Assembly: GCA_051747385.1 (NCBI GenBank)
Contig: JBNJGB010000009.1
Location: forward strand, 124,001-188,000
Source: JBNJGB01 sp051747385
GTDB taxonomy: Bacteria; Myxococcota_A; UBA9042; PHBI01; JACKFB01
Direction of reading: 5' to 3'
Length of the DNA: 64,000 bases
The position numbers were made by a program, and so were the translations under genes. The notes under the pieces are model-generated. The model was not told the DNA's origin and ran no database searches. It worked only from the letters and a program-made list of their open reading frames with translations. This document shows positions 15,778 to 25,115 of the stretch, piece after piece; positions within the stretch are counted from its first letter, which is position 1, and the number at the start of each line of letters is the position of its first letter.

Positions 15778-17598
15778 TCAGCGCAGGGCCACCAGCAGGG
15801 GCTCGAGGAGGGCGCCGAGGCCATCGGGCTCCAGCTCCGCGGTCAGCTCCAGGCGGACGTCATCGCGGCGGAGGGCCCAGCCCGTGGCGCGGTTGCCGAA
15901 CGAGGTGATGGCGGGCAGGTCCACCGACGTCCGCGGCCCGGCCATGTCCCGGAGGCGCGCCTCCAGCTTCGCGATGCGCTCGCGGCGGCCGGGCGGAGCG
16001 ACCTCCCGGATCTCCTCGGCCAGGGCGAGGGTGACCTGCACCAGCGCCTCGTGCTCGTCGGAGCCGGTGCCGCGCTGGACCGTGCGGAGGGCATCCAGGC
16101 GCGTCTCCACGTCGTCGGCTACGTCCTTGTCGGTCGCGTGGAAGGCCAGGGTGATGCGCGGCGGATCGCCGGGGCGGATCCAGGCGCCGGCGGCCGACAG
16201 CTCCTCGGCCAGCCGCTTCCCGAGAAATCGCCCTCCTCGGTCCTTCGGTGACGGGAGCCAGGCCCACATGGGGCCGCCCAGCTTCAGGTTCTGGAGGAGC
16301 CGGTCCTCCTCTTCGCTGGCGTCGATGGTGTCCACGTCTCCGTGACCGGCGTCCACGAGGGCCTGGACGAGGTTCTCGGGGCCGAGGGCCAGGGTGTCCT
16401 CGTCGACCCGTCCGACCGCGTCCTCCGAGCCCTCGGGGAGGGCCTCCTCCACGGCGGCCCGCTTCGTGCCCAGCTCGTCGGATCGGACCATCAGAGCGCG
16501 CTCGCCGTCCGCCGTGCCCACCATGGCGGCCTCGACGACGTCCTCGAGCTCCAGGTCGGCCTCGCCGAGGGCCTCGATCCAGGGACCGCGGGCCGTCTGC
16601 CGGCGGAGCGTCGCGTCGACGGCGGGAGACTCGGCGAGGATGGCGGGGTTGCCGCCGACGATCCAGGCGGCCTGCTCGGGCAGCAGCTCCGTGAGGTCCT
16701 TCTGGGGCAGGGTCCGCACGAACAGGACGATCAGGCCGCCGGCCAGCACCAGGAGGACCAGCGACGAGCCCACCAGCCGTGTGAGGGTGGCCCCGGCGCC
16801 CGGTTGCTGCTCCTCGTCGCCGCGGCGGGAGCGCTCGACGCCCCAGGCGACGAAGACCCCGAACAGGTAGAGGACGTTCAGGGGGACGGCCATGAGCACC
16901 TGGCTCACGGGGTCCGGCGGGGTGAGGATGGCGCCGGCCAGGACACTCAGCACCGCGAAGTAGCGGAAGAAGCTCAGCAGGCCCTTCGCGGTCACCAGCC
17001 CGAAGAGGGTCAGGAAGAAGATGACCAGCGGAAGCTCGAAGACGAGGCCGAAGATGAGCAGGAAGATGAACGCCGTGGAGTAGGCGTTCTGGAGGGTGAC
17101 CATGACCTCGGCCTGGCCGGCCTCCATGGTCATGTTCACCAGGTAGTCGGTGATGAACGGCAGGATGACCCGGTAGGCGAACGCCGAGCCGATGAGGAAG
17201 AAGAGCACCGTGAAGATGGTCACCGGCATCACGAAGCGGCGCTCGTTGTCCAGGAGGCCCGGGCTCACGAAGGCCCAGAGCTGGTAGAAGGTGAGCGGGC
17301 TCGTCAGGACCACCGCGGCGACGAACGAGGTCTTCAGATAGACCAGGATGCTCTCGGTGATCTCGATGGCCTGGAAGTGGTAGATGCCGTTGTCCGCCAG
17401 GGCCCGGCTGATGGGGCCGGACAGGAAGGCGAACAGCTCCTCGCGGAAGGCCCAGCAGGAGAAGAAGCCCACGGCGAGTACCAGCGCGACGCGGATGAGG
17501 CGCGTGCGGAGCTCCGCGAGGTGCTCCTGGAACGACATGACGCCGACCTGTCCCTCGGCCGCCTCCCCGGTCGCGTCGTCGGTCGCCTCCTCGCTCAC
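15778..17598 (-). CDS. tatC: Sec-independent translocase TatC with large C-terminal extension (606 aa)
   Basis: Twin-arginine translocase receptor subunit, inner membrane. The first 260 residues are a complete TatC: HLAELRTR (27-34), WAFVSPGLLDNE (108-119), FELP (187-190) and six membrane helices. After a short charged linker there is a seventh hydrophobic helix (about 276-294) and then about 310 residues of soluble, Glu/Asp-rich sequence with no family I recognise. The usual TatC length is 240-300 aa. The reading frame is continuous and codon use does not change, so this is not a frameshift artefact. The ATG overlaps the tatA stop by 4 bases. Confidence 0.92.
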   Translation of the reverse strand: MSEEATDDATGEAAEGQVGVMSFQEHLAELRTRLIRVALVLAVGFFSCWAFREELFAFLSGPISRALADNGIYHFQAIEITESILVYLKTSFVAAVVLTSPLTFYQLWAFVSPGLLDNERRFVMPVTIFTVLFFLIGSAFAYRVILPFITDYLVNMTMEAGQAEVMVTLQNAYSTAFIFLLIFGLVFELPLVIFFLTLFGLVTAKGLLSFFRYFAVLSVLAGAILTPPDPVSQVLMAVPLNVLYLFGVFVAWGVERSRRGDEEQQPGAGATLTRLVGSSLVLLVLAGGLIVLFVRTLPQKDLTELLPEQAAWIVGGNPAILAESPAVDATLRRQTARGPWIEALGEADLELEDVVEAAMVGTADGERALMVRSDELGTKRAAVEEALPEGSEDAVGRVDEDTLALGPENLVQALVDAGHGDVDTIDASEEEDRLLQNLKLGGPMWAWLPSPKDRGGRFLGKRLAEELSAAGAWIRPGDPPRITLAFHATDKDVADDVETRLDALRTVQRGTGSDEHEALVQVTLALAEEIREVAPPGRRERIAKLEARLRDMAGPRTSVDLPAITSFGNRATGWALRRDDVRLELTAELEPDGLGALLEPLLVALR

Positions 17599-17996
17599 GC
17601 GGGCCCCGTCTTCTCGTCCGTGTCCTGCTCGGACGGCGCCTCCTCCGCCGGGCGGCGCCCGTGGGGCGGCGTCGTGGCGACCCGGCCGTCGTCGGACTCA
17701 TCGCCCGGGGCGCCGTCGCCGGTTTCATCAACCCGGGTGCCGTCGTCGGCCTTTGCACCCGGGGCGCCGTCGTCCCCGCCGGCGTCGCCGCCCTCCTTCG
17801 GCGAGCGCTTCTTCTCGTCGTCCTCCGGGATGGAGGTGGCGTCCGAGATCTCCCGCTCCAGGCCGGCCATGGCTCGTCGCATCTCGCGCATGCCCTTGCC
17901 CAGCGACCGCGCGAGCTCGGGGAGCTTGCCGGGGCCGATGAAGATCAGGGCGGCCACGAGGATGAGCGCGATCTCCCAGGTTCCGAGCCCGAACAT
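17595..17996 (-). CDS. tatA: Twin-arginine translocase subunit TatA/TatB (133 aa)
   Basis: Short N-out membrane helix FGLGTWEIALILVAALIFIGPGKLPELARSLGKG followed by an amphipathic helix (MREMRRAMAGLEREI) and an acidic, Gly/Asp-rich disordered tail to residue 133. The FGLGTWEI and FIGPGKLPELARSLGKG elements are typical TatA/TatB; the long tail leans to TatB, but a lone TatA-like protein serving both roles is possible. The ATG at 17996 directly precedes MFGLG and has GAGAGGCGG upstream. Overlaps tatC by ATGA. Confidence 0.9.
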   Translation of the reverse strand: MFGLGTWEIALILVAALIFIGPGKLPELARSLGKGMREMRRAMAGLEREISDATSIPEDDEKKRSPKEGGDAGGDDGAPGAKADDGTRVDETGDGAPGDESDDGRVATTPPHGRRPAEEAPSEQDTDEKTGPA

Positions 17997-18138
17997 CCGT
18001 CCGCCTCTCCCCGGGGAACGGCCCCGGTTCACGTCGCTCGCCCGCGGGCCGGATGGCTCTCATCCGTCGCGGCGGCGGCCGATGATATGCACGCCCCCCC
18101 TGCGCGGCAAGGTGCGGTCGGGGAGCGTTCCCGCCGAG

Positions 18139-20613
18139 TCAGAACTCGGTCTCGGTCTCGTGGATGTTCTGTGGGCTCTCGGGCTCCCAGCCGAACTCCG
18201 TGGGCGCCGTCCCCTCGCGGTGGGGGATCTCCCGGCCGCCGTCGCGGGCGAGCAGGCCGGTGTCCGGGTCGACGCGCACCCGGACGATGTCCGGCGGAGG
18301 CTCGCGCACGATGGAGCGGTGGGGGCGCCCGGCGCCCACGCGCTCCATGAAGGCGAGCCAGGCGGGAAGGGCGGTGTCGCTGCCGTACACGCGGTTGACG
18401 TCCTCCGACAGGCCGAGGGGACGCTCGCGGCGGTCGGCCCCGATCCAGACCACGGCCACCCGCTCCCGGGAGAAGCCGTCGAACCACACGTCGTAGGGCA
18501 GGGTGCCCGTCTTGCCGGCGACCTCTCGCTCCAGGCGCCGGGCGCGACGGCCCGTCCCGCGCTCGACCACCTCCACGAGGTTGGCGCCGGTCAGGTAGGC
18601 CGTCCGGGGCGCGATCCGCCGCTCGGCGGGGCGCAGGGCCCGATCCCAGGCCGCGAGGATCACGTCGTGCAGCGGAGCGTGGCGGTCCAGGGGGTGCACG
18701 TGGCGCTCCAGCACGCGGCCGCTGTCGTCCACGACCTTGCGGACCAGGCCCATGGTCGGGTCCAGGCCGCGCCGGGCGAACACGCCGAAGGCGTGCGCCA
18801 TCCCGAAGGGCGTCTGGTCCGCTCCCAGCACCTCCGAGGTGAAGCCCTCGAGTTGTCGGGGCAGCCCCAGGGCGCGCCCCCAGGCCTGGTAGTCGTCCCG
18901 CGACGTGTGGTGGAGCACGTACTGGAGCACCCTCAGGCTCACCGAGTTCTCGGACTTCGCCAGGGCGTCCCAGACGAGCATGTCGTCCTTCGTCCGCTTG
19001 CCCGTGGGGTTGTAGTCCCCCTCGCGGAAGGGCGCCCCGGAGAAGAGCGCCGAGGGTGGCAGGCCGAGGTCGTAGGCCTTGGAGTAGACGATGGGCTTCA
19101 TGGTGGAGCCCGTCTGGCGGACCGAGAACGCCCGGTTCACCTGGCTGCGATCGAAGTCCCAGCCGCCGACCAGCGCGTCCAAGCCGCCGCCCGCGGTGGG
19201 ATAGGACACGAAGGCCCCCTCCATGAGCGGGATGGGGACCATCTCCAGGGACGGGGCGTCCCGCTTCCCGCCGCCCACCTCCACGTAGACCACGTCCCCC
19301 GGGGACAGCGCGTCGTTCATGGCCCCGAGCCGCGGCTCGAAGGACACCCGTCCGCTGGTGATCCGCCGGCCGCCCTTCACCGGAAACTCCGTGTAGGGGC
19401 CGGCCCAGCGCGTGTCCTTCAGTCGGAGCGTGCCGGCGACGCCGTCCGCGAGCTCCACGGTGGCGGTCTCCTCCCCGGCCTTCGTGACGCGCCCGAGCAG
19501 CCTGTCTCCCTCCGAGACACCTCCCGCCGGGAGATACGGGGCCGACCGCGCGAGGAAGTCGTCCCGCTCCATGCGCCCCAGCGGGCCCGGGAAGCCCTGT
19601 CGCTTCGCCAGATCCTCGAGGGCCGCCCCGAGGGCCTCCGAGGCCACGCGCTGGGTCGCGGGATCCACGGCCATGGACACCCGCAGGCCCAGGTCCAGCC
19701 AGCTGCGCCCCTCCCCGTCCTCGCCGTAGCGGTCGACGATCCGCTTGCGGACCTCCTCCGTGTAGTACGGGACGTGGTCGCCGAGGGTGTCCCGGATCGG
19801 GTGGACCTCCAGGTCCGTCGACAGGGCCGCCTCCCGCTCGTCGGCCGTGATCCACCCGCGCCGGTGCATCTGGTCCAGGACGTGGCCCATCCGCCGCCGG
19901 GCCGCCGGCATGTCCACCGCCGGGTTCACCCGGCCGGGCGACTGGGGCAGGCCGCCGATCATCGCCACCTCGGCCAGGTCCAGGTCCCAGACGTCCTTCC
20001 GGAAGTAGTTCTGGGCGGCTGCCTGCACGCCGTAGCTTCCGTGGCCCAGGTAGATGGCGTTCAGGTACCAGGTGAGGATCTGCTGCTTCGTGTAGATGTC
20101 CTCCATGCGGCGGGCGAGGATGGCCTCGCGGATCTTCCGCTCGTAGGACTTGTCGTGGCCCACCAGGGCCTTGGCGAGCTGCTGGGTGATGGTGCTGGCG
20201 CCCTCGCGGATCTCCCCGGCGCGGATGTTGGTGATCATGGCCCGCACGATGCCCTTCAGGTCCACGCCCTCGTGGAAGAAGAACCGGGCGTCCTCGGCCG
20301 CCAGGAAGGCCAGGACGAGCTTCCGCGGCAGCTGATCCCAGTCGAGCTGGATCCGCCGCTGCTGGTACCACTCGCCCACGACCTGGCCGTCGCCGGCCTC
20401 GAAGCGCGTGACCCCGGGGGAGACCAGGTCGTCGAAGCGGTCGAGGCGCGGCAGATCGCGGGCGTACCAGGCGTAGGCTCCGAACGCGGCGGCCCCGGCG
20501 AGGAGCGCCCCGACCAGGCCCACCACGACGAGCGCGCGCAGGGCGGTGCCCGGCCAGCCGCCCCGGCGGCGGTTGGCGACGCGGACGACGGCTCCGGTGT
20601 CTCGATCGCGCAT
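18139..20613 (-). CDS. Class A penicillin-binding protein, PBP1A type (824 aa)
   Basis: Bifunctional murein synthase anchored by one N-terminal helix (about residues 26-50). The GT51 glycosyltransferase has its catalytic glutamate in AAEDARFFFHEG (E107), then GASTITQQLAKAL and NAIYLGHGSYGVQAAA. The transpeptidase has STMK with nucleophile S503, SEN at 554-556 and a KTGT motif near the end. An intermediate domain (about 310-480) resembles OB/UB regions of PBP1A. Length is normal. The start is uncertain: ATG 20613 or ATG 20637, neither with a strong ribosome site. Confidence 0.93.
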   Translation of the reverse strand: MRDRDTGAVVRVANRRRGGWPGTALRALVVVGLVGALLAGAAAFGAYAWYARDLPRLDRFDDLVSPGVTRFEAGDGQVVGEWYQQRRIQLDWDQLPRKLVLAFLAAEDARFFFHEGVDLKGIVRAMITNIRAGEIREGASTITQQLAKALVGHDKSYERKIREAILARRMEDIYTKQQILTWYLNAIYLGHGSYGVQAAAQNYFRKDVWDLDLAEVAMIGGLPQSPGRVNPAVDMPAARRRMGHVLDQMHRRGWITADEREAALSTDLEVHPIRDTLGDHVPYYTEEVRKRIVDRYGEDGEGRSWLDLGLRVSMAVDPATQRVASEALGAALEDLAKRQGFPGPLGRMERDDFLARSAPYLPAGGVSEGDRLLGRVTKAGEETATVELADGVAGTLRLKDTRWAGPYTEFPVKGGRRITSGRVSFEPRLGAMNDALSPGDVVYVEVGGGKRDAPSLEMVPIPLMEGAFVSYPTAGGGLDALVGGWDFDRSQVNRAFSVRQTGSTMKPIVYSKAYDLGLPPSALFSGAPFREGDYNPTGKRTKDDMLVWDALAKSENSVSLRVLQYVLHHTSRDDYQAWGRALGLPRQLEGFTSEVLGADQTPFGMAHAFGVFARRGLDPTMGLVRKVVDDSGRVLERHVHPLDRHAPLHDVILAAWDRALRPAERRIAPRTAYLTGANLVEVVERGTGRRARRLEREVAGKTGTLPYDVWFDGFSRERVAVVWIGADRRERPLGLSEDVNRVYGSDTALPAWLAFMERVGAGRPHRSIVREPPPDIVRVRVDPDTGLLARDGGREIPHREGTAPTEFGWEPESPQNIHETETEF

Positions 20614-21006
20614 CGCTCGGGAGGGTACGCGGGGCATGGCGGGGCCACAACGGTTCGGCGACGGCGCCTCATCCCGAAGCCCGGTGGGCTCGCGCCCTTG
20701 CCCGTGCCCTTGCCTGAAGGAGCGACTCCCGTCGGAGTATCCGGTGCGCTGCAGACGCCTCCCGCGGTCCAGGCACTGATCGCGTTCGCTGGGACGGCGG
20801 GCGTTCTTCCCGCCAGACGTGGCGTTGCTGATGGCGTCGTCGGCCCATCCAGAGAAGACCGTTCCTGAAGTCCCTATCCGCCGGGTTGCCGTGGGAGTGC
20901 CCGAAGCGCCGACCACGTCCACGTCCACGTTTCGCCGGCTCTCGGCGAGTTGGTCGCCCGCGTCGCCGGGGCTTGCAATCCCGCCGGGACGGGCCATGCT
21001 GGCGCC
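20614..21006. repeat. Divergent promoter region containing a dispersed repeat (20695-20953)
   Basis: Between the divergent PBP and epimerase genes. It holds a CCCTTGCC-type hexamer tract followed by GGAGCGACTCC (from 20695), and an ACCACGTCCACGTCCACG tract followed by CGCCGGCTCTCGGCGAG (20910-20950). Both ends recur at 37012-37190; the second end recurs inverted at 25950-26000 and 50087-50125 and direct at about 56850-56890. No gene seen. Confidence 0.6.
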
Positions 21007-22023
21007 ATGGGCACGAGCACGCCGGAGGCGCGCCCCACCGGTCCGGTGGACGTGCTGGTGACCGGGTCCGCGGGCTTCATCGGGTCGGCGCTCGTGGCGC
21101 GCCTGCGCGAGGCGGGCGCCACGGTCCAGGGCGTCGACGTGCGCGCGGGCGACGAGCCCACGATCCGGATGGACGTCCGCGACGGGGCCCACGTCCTGGA
21201 GGTCTTCGAACGGCTGCGACCGCGCCGGGTCGTCCACGCGGCGGCCATCGTGGACGATCGCGGCGATCCCGGGCTGTTCCAGGCCGTCAACGTCGCCGGC
21301 ACCCAGAACGTCCTGGACGCGGCGGCGGCCGGTCGGGTCGAGCGCTTCGTGCACATCTCGTCCATCGCGGCGCTGGGCTTCGACCCGGGGCAGGGCGCGG
21401 ACGAGACGACACCCCTGGACTTCGACACGGGCGCGCCGTACTTCGACACCAAGGCCGCCAGCGAAGAGCTCGCCCGGCAGGCCATGGTCGAGGGGCACGT
21501 CCCCACCGTGGTGTTGCGGCTCGGCGACGTCTACGGCCCGGGCTCGGAGCCCTGGGTGGAGCGCCCCCTGCGCATGATGCGCGCCCGGGTGCCCGTGCTC
21601 GTGGGCGGCGGACGCGGACTCATCGCCCACACCTGGGTCGGCCACGCGGTGGACGCCGTGGTCCTGGCGCTGCAGGCACGGGATGCCGACGGCGGCATCT
21701 TCCAGGTCACCGACGGGGTCGACGACACGACCTGCGCCGAGTTCTTCAGCCGCCTGGCCGCGGCGGCGGAGCTGAAGCCCCCGCGCGTCTCCATCCCGTA
21801 CCGCCTCGCCCTCGCCCTGGCGCGAGGCGGGGAGGTGGTGGAGCGGGCCACCGGCGTCCACATGCCCCTGAGCAGGGGGGCGGTCCGCTACCTCTGCCGG
21901 CGGGCGACGTACTCGACGCGTCGAGCCCGGGCGGTGCTGGGCTGGGCGCCGACCGTCGACCTGGACGAGGGGATGGAGCGGATCGGCGCCTGGCTGCGCC
22001 ACCGCGCGGCTACTCCCGCATGA
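21007..22023 (+). CDS. NAD-dependent epimerase/dehydratase, 3-beta-HSD-like extended SDR (338 aa)
   Basis: Rossmann enzyme with GSAGFIGS dinucleotide motif near residues 18-25, VHAAAIVDD strand, HISSIAALG and catalytic YFDTK (Tyr-x3-Lys). Substrate could be a sterol-like, sugar-nucleotide or polyketide-type alcohol; sequence does not decide. The ATG at 21007 is preceded by a weak site, and an upstream in-frame GTG is possible. The 3' end overlaps the convergent plsB-like gene by 14 bases. Confidence 0.82.
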   Translation: MGTSTPEARPTGPVDVLVTGSAGFIGSALVARLREAGATVQGVDVRAGDEPTIRMDVRDGAHVLEVFERLRPRRVVHAAAIVDDRGDPGLFQAVNVAGTQNVLDAAAAGRVERFVHISSIAALGFDPGQGADETTPLDFDTGAPYFDTKAASEELARQAMVEGHVPTVVLRLGDVYGPGSEPWVERPLRMMRARVPVLVGGGRGLIAHTWVGHAVDAVVLALQARDADGGIFQVTDGVDDTTCAEFFSRLAAAAELKPPRVSIPYRLALALARGGEVVERATGVHMPLSRGAVRYLCRRATYSTRRARAVLGWAPTVDLDEGMERIGAWLRHRAATPA

Positions 22024-24904
22024 ACCCCTGGAGGCGCTCCAGCAGCTCGGGGAGGGGGTCCTCCTCGCCGGACTCCGTGCCCATTCGGCGCACGAAGCGG
22101 TCGCGGCCGCGGCGCTTCCGGACCACGTAGTCCAGCTCCCCGTACGCGTCGAGAGCGTGCTTGAAGGTCACGGAGCTGGCGGCCTCGGGGCGCGTCACGT
22201 CGCCCTCGTGGAAGCGGCGGGCCGCCACGCGCTGGAGGCGCTTGAGGAACTCCTTCTCGGGCATCTCGGCCGCCACGAGCTCCTGGAGCCCCACGCCCAG
22301 GAGCCAGTAGGCCTCCAGCCAGGGCTCGAGGACGTTGTGGAGGTAGTCGAGGACGCCCTGGGGGGCCGGGTCGTCCGCGAGGCGGAAGCGCGCGCCGTGC
22401 CCGCCCGTCTCCCGCGTGACCAGCCCGGCCCGCTCGAACTCGCCGATGATGGCGCCGAAGCGCTCGTCGAAGGGGCTGTCCGGCTCGAAGACGAACTCGT
22501 ACTTGAAGGTCCGGGACAGGCGCCGCGCGGCCAGGCGGGCGTCGTCCTCGGTGGTCACCCCGTCCTCCGCGGTCGCGTGCAGGGCCGTGGCGAGGATGGC
22601 CTCCGGCACGAGCAGATGGACGATGTTGTTCTTGTAGAAGTCGAGCTTGATGCGCTCTTCGGCGACGGGCGTGTAGACCACCTCGCCCTCGAACTCCCGG
22701 GACTCGACGAGCGTGTCCTCGACGTAGTGGTGGAGGACCTTGTCGATGGCCTCCTCCACCGCCGCGCCGCGGGCCTCGCTCACCGGGCTGTCGGCGCCCA
22801 GGGCCAGGCAGTGCGTGCTCCGTCCCTCCTCCTCGACATGCTCCAGGGCCGCGGCCACCTCCTGGCGCCGGATCTTGAGGGCGTGCTCCAGGGTCTTGGA
22901 GAGGGGGGCCTGCTTCCGGCTGGCCACGGCGAGGAGGAAGCCGATTCGGCGCAGCAGCACGTCCCGTCGCACGCCCCGCTTCGGGTGCGTGAGCAGCGCC
23001 ATGGCCGTCAGCGCGTTCGGCGTGACCAGGGCGATGTCCTGGATGCCGTCCACGACGCGATAGCCCACGCGGCGGACGAAGTCCTGGTAGGAGGGCTCGT
23101 CGACCGCCGCGTCCTCCACGCCGGCCTCCTCGATCTGCCGGCGCACGGACAGGGGCTCGCCGAAGCTCACGTACAGGCGCCCGTACTTGGACCAGAGGAC
23201 CTTCGTCGTCTTCAGCAGCCCGGTGATGTTCTCCTTCTTCTTCTCGCCGCCCGTCAGCTCCTGGGTGTAGGCGCGCTCCTCGATGACGCGCTCGTAGCCC
23301 ACGTAGACCGGGACCAGGTTCACGTCCGAGGCGCTGCCGGAGCGCACGGCGTCCAGGACCGTCCGCAGCATCCCGTACTTGGGCGGGAGCATCTTGCCCG
23401 TCCTGGAGCGGCCGCCCTCGGGGAAGAACTCGATCCAGTAGCCCTCGCGCAGGAGCTTGCGGATGTACTCGCGGAAGGCCACGCGGTAGGCCTCGTTCTC
23501 CCGGAAGCTCCGCCGGATGAAGAAGGCCCCGGAGCGCCGGAAGATGTGGCCGATGGGGAAGAAGCTCAGGTTGATGCCGGCGGCGATGTGCGGCGGGATC
23601 AGCCCGTTCGCGTAGAAGAGGTAGCTGATGACCAGGTAGTCCACGTGGCTGCGGTGGCAGGGAAGGAGGACCAGGGGCGCGTTCCGCCCCGCCTCCCTGA
23701 CCCGCTCCAGGCCGTCCACGTCGGCGATCACCTCGCTGTACATGCGCTCGAAGACCAGGGTCAGGCCGATGCACATGCCCTCGATGTAGGCCATGGAGAA
23801 GTCGGCGGCCATCTCCTTGAGGTAGCTCGCGATCTGCTTCTCCACCTCCTGTGTGGAGCGCTCCTCCTCCATGGCCATGCGGCGGATCTCCGCCTGCATC
23901 TCCGGGGTCCGGACGATCTCCTGCCGGATGCGCTTCGCGTCCTTCAGGATCGGCCCCTTGATGACCCGCTCCTCGACCTGGAGCGTCCGCAGCGCCGTGA
24001 AGCGGAGCTTCCGCGCGAGCTCGCTGGTGGACAGGTCGTCGGGCTGCTCCAGGAGGAACTCGAGCAGGTCCACCGGGTGGCCCATCTGGACGAAGGCCTT
24101 GCCGCGGTTGATGACGAAGTTCAGGACCTTGCGCGTCGCGCCGGGCGCCGACGGGTTCCCGAACACCATGTCCCGGATGCTGCGGCGATAGCGGTTCGGG
24201 TTCTGGCTCCACACGAGGAGCTGGGGCATGAGCCGGATGGGGCGGGGCGTGGCGCTCTCCTCCCCCTCGCAGGCCCGGATCCGCTCCTGCTGCACGCCGA
24301 TGAGGGTCTCCAGGTACTCGTTGGCCTGCTGGTCCGTGGACCAGGGCCACATGCCGCTCCGCTTGAGGAAGAGCAGGGCGGGCTTGCCGCGCTCCACCCC
24401 GTAGGTGAGGAGGTCCGTCTCCTCCAGGATCCGGCGGCGCCGCCCGAACAGCCGCGACAGCCCGGCCAGGATCAGCCGCCAGAGGGGGCGGAACAGGGTC
24501 GTGGCCACGTTGTTCGCGAAGAACACCAGCGGCAGCCCGAACTTCAGGAACGCGTAGTTGAAGTACAGGTAGTCCAGGAGGCTGTGGTGGTGCATCACGA
24601 ACACCAGGTCCGCCTCCCGCCCGTGATCCCGGATGGAGCGGACGTGGCGCTCGTCGAAGGCCACGCTCTCGAAGAGGATCCTCCACAGGCCGCGCCAGAG
24701 CAGGCCGGGCTTGCCCAGCATGTGGCTGGGATTGTGCAGGTGGCGCTCGTCCAGATCCGGGAAGCGGCGCGGCGCCACCTCCGTCGGGGCCCTGGCGTCG
24801 GCCAGCAGCGCCGCCTCCCGGTCCGCCGGCAGCCCTGCGCGCGCGTCCTCGCTCTCGCCGGAGGAGGGCTCGGCGGCCTCGCGCCTGTGGTCGGACGGGG
24901 ACAT
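22010..24904 (-). CDS. plsB: Glycerol-3-phosphate 1-O-acyltransferase, PlsB type (964 aa)
   Basis: Membrane-associated first step of phospholipid synthesis, acylating glycerol-3-phosphate. The catalytic region holds LPCHRSHVDYLVISYLFY (HX4D near residue 416), FFPIGHIFRRSGAFFIRRSF, IEFFPEGGRSRTGKMLPPKYG and VNLVPVYVGYERVIEE. The N-terminal half contains a similar but diverged block VFVMHHHSLLDYLYFNY (near 102-116), as in other deltaproteobacterial PlsB-like proteins, which may be a duplicated acyltransferase-like domain. Longer than E. coli PlsB (807). The ATG at 24904 has AGGAG 13 bases upstream; GTG 24958 is an alternative. Confidence 0.9.
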   Translation of the reverse strand: MSPSDHRREAAEPSSGESEDARAGLPADREAALLADARAPTEVAPRRFPDLDERHLHNPSHMLGKPGLLWRGLWRILFESVAFDERHVRSIRDHGREADLVFVMHHHSLLDYLYFNYAFLKFGLPLVFFANNVATTLFRPLWRLILAGLSRLFGRRRRILEETDLLTYGVERGKPALLFLKRSGMWPWSTDQQANEYLETLIGVQQERIRACEGEESATPRPIRLMPQLLVWSQNPNRYRRSIRDMVFGNPSAPGATRKVLNFVINRGKAFVQMGHPVDLLEFLLEQPDDLSTSELARKLRFTALRTLQVEERVIKGPILKDAKRIRQEIVRTPEMQAEIRRMAMEEERSTQEVEKQIASYLKEMAADFSMAYIEGMCIGLTLVFERMYSEVIADVDGLERVREAGRNAPLVLLPCHRSHVDYLVISYLFYANGLIPPHIAAGINLSFFPIGHIFRRSGAFFIRRSFRENEAYRVAFREYIRKLLREGYWIEFFPEGGRSRTGKMLPPKYGMLRTVLDAVRSGSASDVNLVPVYVGYERVIEERAYTQELTGGEKKKENITGLLKTTKVLWSKYGRLYVSFGEPLSVRRQIEEAGVEDAAVDEPSYQDFVRRVGYRVVDGIQDIALVTPNALTAMALLTHPKRGVRRDVLLRRIGFLLAVASRKQAPLSKTLEHALKIRRQEVAAALEHVEEEGRSTHCLALGADSPVSEARGAAVEEAIDKVLHHYVEDTLVESREFEGEVVYTPVAEERIKLDFYKNNIVHLLVPEAILATALHATAEDGVTTEDDARLAARRLSRTFKYEFVFEPDSPFDERFGAIIGEFERAGLVTRETGGHGARFRLADDPAPQGVLDYLHNVLEPWLEAYWLLGVGLQELVAAEMPEKEFLKRLQRVAARRFHEGDVTRPEAASSVTFKHALDAYGELDYVVRKRRGRDRFVRRMGTESGEEDPLPELLERLQGFMRE

Positions 24905-25115
24905 GGCGGGGAGGGGCTCCTGGTGAAGACACGCCCGGCTGCGGACGTGTTCGCTCACGTCCTTCGTGGCACGACCGCGCGGAAGGGCTCAGGGTCGGGT
25001 CTCGCGGAAGCGAGCACGGGTGTCAAGCGTTCGGCGTCCCGGCGACGCCGCCGAGAAGACCTCGCGGCGGCCTTCGCGTTGAGGCGGCGCGACGTGATCC
25101 GGTAGGCTGCGTTCG

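Noticed and set aside
16700..16800. Frameshift fusing TatC to a neighbouring gene
   Set aside because: Frame, codon use and GC are continuous; no separate start with ribosome site appears before the extension.
22010..24904. PlsB first half as a fully functional second acyltransferase
   Set aside because: It has an HX4D-like HHSLLD but lacks the later FPEGGRSR-type partner motifs; the same block is common in this PlsB group.
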